Source of the DNA: Bacillota bacterium | GTDB lineage: Bacteria; Bacillota_A; Clostridia; Lutisporales; Lutisporaceae | Assembly: GCA_022706865.1 (NCBI GenBank) | Contig: JAKJBT010000050.1 | Location: 1 to 12,030 of the forward strand | DNA length: 12,030 bases | Reading direction: 5' to 3' | Shown here: positions 6,015-12,030 of the stretch, one piece after another | How the letters are laid out: every line of letters begins with the position of its first letter | How positions within the stretch are numbered: the first letter of the stretch is position 1 | Program-made: the position numbers and the translations under genes | Notes under the pieces: model-generated | The model's database searches: none | Told to the model about the DNA's origin: nothing | The model's input: the letters and a program-made list of their open reading frames with translations, nothing else

Positions 6015-7812
6015 CCTTATAATCGGCATTTACAGTGTTGTCATCCTGCGGGGCTTCTCCGGCAGGCCCCTGGGCCCCCGCATTAGCCTGATATATTTTG
6101 CCCGATATGTCATAGAATACCTTTGTAAGTTCCTCAGAAGCAGTTTTTATTGCTTCTGTATCGGTTCCCTTCAAGGCTTCCTTAACATTGTTCAGTTCGG
6201 CTTCAATTCTTGCTTTGTCTTCACTGCTTAGTTTGTCTCCCAGATCCTTAAGGTTCTTTTCCGTCTGATATACAAGACTGTCTGCATTATTCCTTACTTC
6301 AACCTCTTCTTTTCTCTTTTTATCTTCTGCAGCAAACTTTTCTGCTTCTTTTATCGCTGCATCGATATCACTGTCAGAAAGATTGGTACTTGCTGTAATC
6401 GTCACCTTCTGCTCATTTCCGGTGCCCAGGTCTTTTGCAGATACATGTACGATACCGTTAGCGTCTATATCAAAGGTTACCTCTATCTGAGGCACTCCCC
6501 TTGGAGCAGGAGGTATCCCGCTAAGCTGGAACCTTCCCAGTGTCTTGTTGTAAGCGGCCATTTCCCTTTCACCCTGCAGCACATGTATTTCAACGCTGCT
6601 CTGTCCATCAGCGGCTGTAGAGAATATCTGGCTCTTTTTTGTCGGTATGGTTGTATTTCTTTCTATAAGCTTTGTGAATACTCCGCCTAATGTCTCTATT
6701 CCAAGCGAAAGAGGAGTAACATCAAGAAGCAGTACATCCTTGACTTCTCCTGTCAGCACTGCAGCCTGTATCGCAGCACCAATTGCAACGCATTCGTCAG
6801 GGTTTATGCCCTTGTATGGTTCCTTTCCTGTCAGTTTCTTCACGGCTTCCTGAACCGCAGGTATTCTTATTGAACCGCCTACCAATATCACTTTGCTCAA
6901 CTTGTCTGCTGTGAGGCCTGCGTCTGCCAGGGCTTTCCTTGCAGGCTCCATTGTCATCTCCACCAGATCGTGGGTAAGCTCGTCGAACTTAGCCCTTGTA
7001 AGGGTAACGTCAAGATGCTTCGGTCCGCTTGCATCAGCAGTAATAAACGGTAGATTTATATTTGTCTGAAGCACTCCCGAAAGCTCAATCTTCGCTTTTT
7101 CAGCAGCTTCCTTAAGCCTCTGCATTGCCATCCTGTCATTGCGCAGGTCAATTCCGCTGTCCTTCTTGAACTCATCGGCAAGATAATTTATTACCCTCTG
7201 GTCGAAATCGTCACCGCCAAGCCTGTTGTTGCCGTTCGTTGCCAATACTTCAAATACCCCGTCTCCAAGCTCCAGTATCGATACATCGAAGGTACCGCCG
7301 CCCAAATCGTATACCAATATTTTCTGATTTTCTTCCTTATCAAGGCCGTATGCCAGCGATGCTGCCGTCGGTTCATTGATTATCCTGAGCACTTCAAGGC
7401 CGGCTATCTTTCCTGCATCCTTTGTTGCCTGCCTCTGGCTGTCGCTGAAATATGCAGGTACGGTTATAACAGCCTGTGTGACCTTCTCACCCAAATAAGC
7501 TTCCGCATCCTGTTTGAGCTTTGTGAGAATCATTGCGGATATTTCCTGAGGGGTATAGCTTTTATCGTCAATATTTACTTTGAAATTAGTTCCCATTTCC
7601 CTTTTTATTGATATAACAGTTCTCTCCGGATTTGTAACTGCCTGTCTTTTTGCAACCTGGCCCACAAGCCTTTCTCCTGTTTTTGAGAATCCTACAACCG
7701 AGGGCGTTGTTCTTCCGCCTTCAGCATTTGGAATTACTACCGGCTCTCCGCCTTCCATAACAGCGACACAAGAGTTTGTAGTTCCCAGGTCAATACCTAT
7801 TACTTTTGCCAT
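5998..7812 (-). CDS. dnaK: Chaperone DnaK (Hsp70)
   Basis: A 604-residue Hsp70, the ATP-driven core of the DnaK-DnaJ-GrpE folding machine in the cytoplasm. The nucleotide-binding domain has [10 protein letters not shown] (5-14), [10 protein letters not shown] (169-178) and the adenosine motif [10 protein letters not shown] (311-320). The interdomain linker is [10 protein letters not shown] (364-373), followed by the beta substrate-binding domain, helical lid and an acidic tail. It shows the shorter Gram-positive form of the nucleotide-binding domain. One oddity is Ile315, where the family has almost invariably Thr (GGSTR); the codon is ATA. The ATG is preceded by GGAGG nine bases upstream. 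It starts 29 nt after grpE and is controlled with it from the CIRCE promoter. Confidence 0.98.
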   Translation of the reverse strand: MAKVIGIDLGTTNSCVAVMEGGEPVVIPNAEGGRTTPSVVGFSKTGERLVGQVAKRQAVTNPERTVISIKREMGTNFKVNIDDKSYTPQEISAMILTKLKQDAEAYLGEKVTQAVITVPAYFSDSQRQATKDAGKIAGLEVLRIINEPTAASLAYGLDKEENQKILVYDLGGGTFDVSILELGDGVFEVLATNGNNRLGGDDFDQRVINYLADEFKKDSGIDLRNDRMAMQRLKEAAEKAKIELSGVLQTNINLPFITADASGPKHLDVTLTRAKFDELTHDLVEMTMEPARKALADAGLTADKLSKVILVGGSIRIPAVQEAVKKLTGKEPYKGINPDECVAIGAAIQAAVLTGEVKDVLLLDVTPLSLGIETLGGVFTKLIERNTTIPTKKSQIFSTAADGQSSVEIHVLQGEREMAAYNKTLGRFQLSGIPPAPRGVPQIEVTFDIDANGIVHVSAKDLGTGNEQKVTITASTNLSDSDIDAAIKEAEKFAAEDKKRKEEVEVRNNADSLVYQTEKNLKDLGDKLSSEDKARIEAELNNVKEALKGTDTEAIKTASEELTKVFYDISGKIYQANAGAQGPAGEAPQDDNTVNADYKVEDDK

Positions 7813-7841
7813 TTATTGCTTCCTCCTTATACTTTTAGCAC

Positions 7842-8423
7842 TTATTGCTTCACCGACACCTTTACAAGTGAAGGCCTGATTACTTTGTTTCCCAGGATGT
7901 ATCCTTTTTGAAATACTTCCTTTATTTTATTTTCATCCTCATCCTCACCGGGCACCTGCATTACAGCATGGTGAAGATTAGGGTCAAAGTCCTTATCCAT
8001 GGCTTCAATTTCTTTGACGCCATTCTTTCCAAGAATATCTATGATCTGATTGCAGACCATTTCCACTCCGGAGATGTATTGTTCATCCAGTTTATCCTTT
8101 CTGAACGCATCCACTGCCCTTTCCATATTGTCCACAACCGGCAGCAGCTGTGCGGTTATAGTTTCAAGGGCGTTATTGTACATGTCTTCCCTTTCCCTTG
8201 CTATTCTCTTTTTATAGTTTTCAAAATCTGCCTGCATTCTGAGGAGTCTGTTGTAGTATTCATCAGACTGCCTTTTCAGTTCGAGAATCTCTTTGTTATC
8301 AGTCTCCGCCATCTGTTCGGGAACTGCTTCTTCTGCTTGTGCAGAAGTCTCTTCAGCCGTATTCTCTTCAGCCTTATTATTGACCTGCGGATTTTCCTCT
8401 TCTTTTTGTTTTTTTTGCTTCAT
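7842..8423 (-). CDS. grpE: Nucleotide exchange factor GrpE
   Basis: A 193-residue GrpE, the dimeric factor that releases ADP from DnaK and acts as a thermosensor in the family. A highly charged, low-complexity N-terminus (1-45) is followed by a long coiled-coil helix (about 45-110, including NRLLRMQADFENYKKRIARE). The C-terminal beta domain carries the signature from GVKEIEAMDKDFDPNLHHAVMQ to FQKGYILGNKVIRPSLVKV (135-189). The ATG has AAAGGTGG eight bases upstream. It lies 33 nt after hrcA and 29 nt before dnaK in the heat-shock operon. Nothing is missing. Confidence 0.97.
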   Translation of the reverse strand: MKQKKQKEEENPQVNNKAEENTAEETSAQAEEAVPEQMAETDNKEILELKRQSDEYYNRLLRMQADFENYKKRIAREREDMYNNALETITAQLLPVVDNMERAVDAFRKDKLDEQYISGVEMVCNQIIDILGKNGVKEIEAMDKDFDPNLHHAVMQVPGEDEDENKIKEVFQKGYILGNKVIRPSLVKVSVKQ

Positions 8424-8456
8424 TCATCTGACCACCTTTAAGTTTTATATTTAAGA

Positions 8457-9488
8457 TTACCTCTTGAGAATATTCGTCAATATCTCACTGAGATTATTTG
8501 TCATACACTCAACAATAGAAATGGCTTTGGAGTATTCCATCCTTGTCGGGCCAATTATCCCAACCGAGCCGATAACTTTGTTGTCAATCTTATAGGTTGC
8601 CGTTATAAGGCTGCATTCCTTGAACTGTTCAAGGTTGTTTTCCTTGCCGATGCTTATTTTTACATCCTCACGAACATCATTCAGCACTCTAAACAGCAGT
8701 TCCCTTTCTTCCATTGTATTGAGGAAATCCCTTGCTTTTTTGATATCGCTGTATTCCGGAAGATTCAATATGTTGGAAACTCCATCATGGTACACTTCTG
8801 AAGTGTCGGAATAAAACAATGTCTGTATAAGCTCAGGCACCACCTGTTCAATTATTTCACTGTGTCCGAGGGAATTGTTCAGCATGTCTTGAAGGTCAAA
8901 TCTTTCTATGTCCTCTACATTCAGCCCCGCCATCTTGTCATTAATCATATTGGTTATTCTGACGAGGATATCCGGCTGAATATCCTGCTTCAATCTTAGG
9001 ACACTGTTCTTTATTATCCCCGCATCTGTTACTATTACCGCCAATACTACTGCTCTGTCTATCCTGAGAAGCTGCACCTGCTTTATGCTGGTTCTGCGGA
9101 ACTGAGGAGCCATCACTATGGATGTATATTGAGTCATCTGTGAAAGCAGCTTTGAGGCATGCTTTATCAGCCGGTCAATCTCTCCCAGGGATTCAATGAA
9201 CTCCCTCTTTATCATTTCCCTTTGAGCCTCATTAATTGTATTCTGCTTCATAATCTTATCTACGTAAAGTCTGTAGCCTTTGTCTGAGGGAATTCTTCCG
9301 GCTGATGTATGGGGCTGTTCAATATATCCCATATCCTCAAGATCAGACATCTCGTTTCTTATTGTAGCAGGGCTGGTCCCCGTCAGGTACTTCTTGGATA
9401 TTGTCCTTGATCCGACAGGCTCTGCGGAGTTTATATAATCTTCTATTATAGCTTGCAATATAAGTCTTTTCCTGCTTCCCATATCCAT
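8457..9488 (-). CDS. hrcA: Heat-inducible transcription repressor HrcA
   Basis: A 343-residue HrcA, the repressor that binds CIRCE and in the known model is kept active by GroEL/ES. The N-terminal winged helix includes SPATIRNEMSDLEDMGYIEQ (39-58) and TSAGRIPSDKGYR (61-73). The C-terminal GAF-like dimerisation part ends with SVGIIGPTRMEYSKAI (308-323). I chose ATG at 9488: an in-frame GTG at 9512 would lie inside the CIRCE operator and adds eight atypical residues, whereas AAGGGCGGTGAT (9504-9493) is well spaced for 9488. The resulting length equals that of the B. subtilis protein. As first gene behind CIRCE, it autoregulates the operon. Confidence 0.96.
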   Translation of the reverse strand: MDMGSRKRLILQAIIEDYINSAEPVGSRTISKKYLTGTSPATIRNEMSDLEDMGYIEQPHTSAGRIPSDKGYRLYVDKIMKQNTINEAQREMIKREFIESLGEIDRLIKHASKLLSQMTQYTSIVMAPQFRRTSIKQVQLLRIDRAVVLAVIVTDAGIIKNSVLRLKQDIQPDILVRITNMINDKMAGLNVEDIERFDLQDMLNNSLGHSEIIEQVVPELIQTLFYSDTSEVYHDGVSNILNLPEYSDIKKARDFLNTMEERELLFRVLNDVREDVKISIGKENNLEQFKECSLITATYKIDNKVIGSVGIIGPTRMEYSKAISIVECMTNNLSEILTNILKR

Positions 9489-9492
9489 CAAT

Positions 9493-9504
9493 ATCACCGC
9501 CCTT
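9493..9504 (-). promoter_or_regulatory. hrcA ribosome binding site
   Basis: AAGGGCGGTGAT differs from the ideal AAGGAGGTGAT by the GC in the middle. It sits between CIRCE and the ATG at 9488 and supports that start over the GTG within CIRCE. Confidence 0.65.
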
Positions 9505-9505
9505 G

Positions 9506-9532
9506 TTAGCACTCTACTGTATTGAGTGCTAA
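9506..9532. promoter_or_regulatory. CIRCE operator, perfect match
   Basis: TTAGCACTC (9506-9514), nine spacer bases and GAGTGCTAA (9524-9532) match the CIRCE consensus at all 18 positions. It lies between the -10 of the hrcA promoter and the hrcA start, so bound HrcA blocks early transcription. This is the only CIRCE in the window. Confidence 0.98.
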
Positions 9533-9542
9533 TTCTGTCTTT

Positions 9543-9571
9543 AAAATAACATTGTCACATATTTTTGTCAA
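9543..9571 (-). promoter_or_regulatory. sigma-A promoter of the hrcA operon
   Basis: Minus-strand TTGACA (9571-9566) and TATTTT (9548-9543) are 17 nt apart. The predicted start, near 9536, is immediately upstream of CIRCE. It drives hrcA-grpE-dnaK and, if the spacer is read through, dnaJ. Confidence 0.8.
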
Positions 9572-9606
9572 TAGGTTTTACAATTTTTTTCTGCTTATCA
9601 GAAGAA

Positions 9607-10731
9607 TTATGCGAATTCCACAAAAACAGAATTAGACAGGTCTATCCCTTTTTTTGTCAGCTTCAGCCTGTCTGATTCAATAAATACAAGGCCTTGAGCC
9701 ATGAGCCTTTTTAGTTGGCTGCCGTATCTCGTCCGGAAGTCAACCCCGTATTTACTGTTAAAGCCTGCCATATCCAACCCCTCATTGAGCCGCAGTGCCA
9801 GAAATATCGTTTCCCACATGTCCTCATCGACGGATAATTCCTCCTGCCCTTCCACCGGCAGTTTTCCTTCCGTGACCAAGCTGATATACCGGTCAATATC
9901 TTTATGATTCCAGAACCTTCTCCCCTCCAGCTTGGAGTGGCTTCCGGCTCCAACGCCAAGGTATTCCTCATTTCTCCAATACACGAGATTATGTCTGCAT
10001 TCCATGCTCTTCCGGGCGAAGTTGGATATCTCATATTGGCGGTAGCCGTTGGAACCCAGCGTATCCACTGCAATTCTGTACATCTCCCTGTCTGATTCCT
10101 CGTCAGGCAGCTGCAATTTACCTTCTTTATATAAATTATAAAATACGGTGCCTTCTTCCAGTATAAGACTATAGCAGGAAATATGATCCGCGCCTATGCT
10201 TATAACCTTATCCAGAGTTTCTTTCCACATATCGGAGGTCTGATTGGGAAGAGCAAAAATCAAATCGGTATTTATATTGTCAAATCCGGATTCTCTTGCC
10301 CAATAGTAGGCATTTAAAAAGTCCCCGGCCGTGTGAATCCTTCCCAAGCCTCTCAGCAGTCCTGCCTGCCACGCCTGCAGGCCTATGCTGAGCCTGTTTA
10401 TCCCAAGACTTCTATAGTACCTCAATGTATCAAAGGTTACAGTACCAGGGTTGGACTCCATGCTGATTTCTGCTCCGGCTTTAATCCGCGGCGCAATCTT
10501 ATCCATTATTTCACCTATAAGCCTGCAATTAATAACGGTGGGAGTTCCCCCACCGATGAATACTGTCTTGTAAATAAAATTGTACCTTTCCTGATATGCG
10601 TTAAGTTCCCGGAGAAGCGCTTCCGTATACTCCGGCGCATCATCCTCCCTGCATGGAAAGGAATTGAAGTCACAATACAGGCACTTGCTCCTGCAGAAAG
10701 GTATATGGATGTACAAACCCACTTCCTTCAT
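9607..10731 (-). CDS. hemW: Heme chaperone HemW (HemN-like radical SAM)
   Basis: A 374-residue HemW. The radical-SAM triad is in PFCRSKCLYCDF (Cys13, Cys17, Cys20); the position after it is Phe22, where true HemN coproporphyrinogen dehydrogenases have a fourth Cys. GGGTPT is at 60-65. HNLVYW (247-252) matches the HNxxYW heme-binding motif of HemW. It is therefore a heme-delivery chaperone for respiratory enzymes, not a proven oxidase of coproporphyrinogen. I chose ATG 10731: GAGGGTGA (10743-10736) is well placed for it, whereas the earlier ATG at 10752 overlaps lepA and lacks a Shine-Dalgarno. lepA ends 13 nt before, as in many Firmicutes, so the pair is likely co-transcribed. hrcA starts a new unit after it. 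Confidence 0.94.
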   Translation of the reverse strand: MKEVGLYIHIPFCRSKCLYCDFNSFPCREDDAPEYTEALLRELNAYQERYNFIYKTVFIGGGTPTVINCRLIGEIMDKIAPRIKAGAEISMESNPGTVTFDTLRYYRSLGINRLSIGLQAWQAGLLRGLGRIHTAGDFLNAYYWARESGFDNINTDLIFALPNQTSDMWKETLDKVISIGADHISCYSLILEEGTVFYNLYKEGKLQLPDEESDREMYRIAVDTLGSNGYRQYEISNFARKSMECRHNLVYWRNEEYLGVGAGSHSKLEGRRFWNHKDIDRYISLVTEGKLPVEGQEELSVDEDMWETIFLALRLNEGLDMAGFNSKYGVDFRTRYGSQLKRLMAQGLVFIESDRLKLTKKGIDLSNSVFVEFA

Positions 10732-10744
10732 TTGCTCACCCTCT

Positions 10745-12030
10745 TTAATCATTCAGCTTCAAGACTGACATAAAGGCTTCCTGGGGCAGCTCCACACTTC
10801 CCACCTGCCTCATTCTCTTCTTTCCTTCCTTCTGTTTTTCAAGAAGCTTCTTTTTTCTTGTAATATCTCCGCCGTAGCATTTCGCCAGTACATCCTTGCG
10901 CAATGCCTTTACAGTTTCCCTGGCAATAATTTTTGTTCCGATGGCCGCTTGTATGGGAATCTCAAACATCTGTCTCGGAATTACCTCCTTAAGCTTTTCA
11001 GCCATTGACCTTCCCCGGGCATATGCCTTATCCTTGTGTACTATAAAGGAAAGTGCATCAACCGCTTCTGTATTAAGCAGTATATCCAGCTTAACAAGGT
11101 CTGACTTTTCATATCCCTTCAGCTCATAGTCAAAGGAGGCGTAGCCTTTAGTCCTGGATTTCAATGCGTCAAAGAAGTCGTATATTATCTCATTCAGAGG
11201 TAAATCATAATTGAGTATGGCTCTTTTTTCCTCCATGTACTGCATATCCCTGAAGGTGCCCCTGCGGTTCTGGCAAAGCTCCATAATCGCTCCTACGTAT
11301 TCCGTAGGAGTCATTATAGTGGCCTTAACAATGGGTTCCTCCATATATTCTATCTCCTGGGGAGCGGGCAGGTTTGTTGGATTTGAAACCTCAAGCTTTT
11401 CTCCGTTGGTTTTGGTAATATGATATATTACACTTGGTGCGGTAGTCACAAGATCAAGATTATATTCCCTTTCCAGCCTCTCCTGTATTATCTCCATGTG
11501 CAGAAGCCCCAGGAAGCCGCATCTGAAGCCAAAGCCCAGTGCAATAGAAGTCTCCGGCTCATAAAGCAGTGCTGCATCATTAAGCTGCAGCTTTTCCAGG
11601 GCATCCTTAAGATTGTCGTAATCTGCTCCGTCTGCAGGATAAATACCGCAATACACCATTGAAGTAACCTTCCTGTAGCCCGGAAGCGCTTCCTTGCAGG
11701 GATTATCCGCATCGGTAATTGTATCGCCCACGCGGACATCCTTTACATTCTTTATACTGGCTGTTACATAACCCACATCTCCTGCCATAAGCAGGCCGGT
11801 AGGGTTCAGCCAGGGTTTCAGGGTGCCTACCTCCACCACTTCGTATTCCTTGCCGTTTGACATCATTCTCATATTCATTCCGGGCTTCAATATCCCGTCC
11901 ATAACTCTTATATAGGCAATAACCCCTTTATAGCTGTCATAGAAGGAGTCAAAAATCAAAGCTTTCAAAGGCTCATCCTCATCTCCGGCAGGATGGGGTA
12001 TATACTTCACTATTCCTTCCAGCACCTCTT
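10745..12030 (-). CDS. lepA: Elongation factor 4 (LepA), 5' part missing
   Basis: A ribosomal GTPase of the EF-G-like family associated with back-translocation and ribosome biogenesis. About 428 residues of the usual 600 are visible. The reading frame is open to the window edge, so the N-terminal GTPase domain lies outside; the first visible in-frame GTG (12025) is an internal valine, not a start. Visible parts are domain II ([21 protein letters not shown]), [15 protein letters not shown] of domain III, the EF-G domain V-like region, and the LepA-specific C-terminal domain ([20 protein letters not shown] and [19 protein letters not shown]). hemW follows 13 nt after the stop. No frameshift is seen. 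Confidence 0.97.
   Translation of the reverse strand, partial: EVLEGIVKYIPHPAGDEDEPLKALIFDSFYDSYKGVIAYIRVMDGILKPGMNMRMMSNGKEYEVVEVGTLKPWLNPTGLLMAGDVGYVTASIKNVKDVRVGDTITDADNPCKEALPGYRKVTSMVYCGIYPADGADYDNLKDALEKLQLNDAALLYEPETSIALGFGFRCGFLGLLHMEIIQERLEREYNLDLVTTAPSVIYHITKTNGEKLEVSNPTNLPAPQEIEYMEEPIVKATIMTPTEYVGAIMELCQNRRGTFRDMQYMEEKRAILNYDLPLNEIIYDFFDALKSRTKGYASFDYELKGYEKSDLVKLDILLNTEAVDALSFIVHKDKAYARGRSMAEKLKEVIPRQMFEIPIQAAIGTKIIARETVKALRKDVLAKCYGGDITRKKKLLEKQKEGKKRMRQVGSVELPQEAFMSVLKLND

Noticed and set aside
9489..9512. Upstream GTG start for hrcA
   Set aside because: It lies inside the CIRCE operator, has no Shine-Dalgarno, and the added residues are not family-typical.
10732..10752. Upstream ATG start for hemW overlapping lepA
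   Set aside because: No Shine-Dalgarno precedes it, and the sequence just inside it is the well-spaced GAGGGTGA site for the ATG at 10731.
10745..12025. lepA as a truncated gene starting at 12025
   Set aside because: The frame stays open to the window edge and the first visible codons match internal LepA sequence; the gene is cut by the window, not broken.
1..12030. A new defence, mobile or otherwise undescribed system
   Set aside because: All twelve genes are recognised housekeeping genes in a conserved order on one strand; no integrase, transposase, att site, CRISPR array or unknown gene is present.

Overview
The window is a conserved housekeeping block from a low-to-moderate GC Gram-positive bacterium. 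It is almost certainly a member of the Firmicutes class Clostridia. The basis is the gene order lepA-hemW-hrcA-grpE-dnaK-dnaJ-prmA-rsmE-mtaB-hinT-rpsU-yqeY, a perfect CIRCE element in front of hrcA, strong AAGGAGG-type ribosome binding sites, and frequent TTG/GTG start candidates. The genus cannot be resolved from the sequence alone. All twelve genes lie on the minus strand, so transcription runs from high to low coordinates.

Layout in the direction of transcription. (1) 12030-9607: the 3' two thirds of lepA, cut by the window edge, then hemW 13 nt downstream; the two are probably co-transcribed. (2) 9571-4560: the class I heat-shock operon. A sigma-A promoter is followed directly by CIRCE (9506-9532), then hrcA, grpE and dnaK closely packed. 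A 237-nt spacer full of inverted repeats comes next, then dnaJ, then an intrinsic terminator 2 nt after the dnaJ stop. (3) 4550-998: a separate promoter, then prmA-rsmE-mtaB packed with 1-11 nt gaps, then hinT after 116 nt. These encode L11 protein methylation, 16S rRNA U1498 methylation, tRNA ms2t6A37 methylthiolation and a HIT nucleotide hydrolase. (4) 977-100: a consensus promoter, a leader of about 120 nt with two hairpins, rpsU and yqeY, ending in a long 18-bp-arm palindrome that probably terminates transcription and resembles a REP-type dispersed element.

How the genes work together: HrcA represses its own operon through CIRCE, and its refolding depends on GroE in the known model. GrpE, DnaK and DnaJ form the Hsp70 folding cycle. 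The downstream genes modify or build the translation machinery (L11, 16S rRNA, tRNA A37, S21), and LepA acts on elongating ribosomes. The window is therefore protein-synthesis and protein-quality control.

I found no mobile genes, defence genes, tRNA, rRNA or CRISPR, and I do not see a previously undescribed system. The points worth a second look are non-coding: a candidate dnaJ-specific promoter whose extended -10 sits inside a perfect 14-bp palindrome, the hairpin array between dnaK and dnaJ, a dyad over the rpsU -35 box, and the terminal palindrome. One coding oddity is an Ile in the DnaK phosphate-binding GGS(T)R motif. No gene-free stretch exceeds 240 nt.
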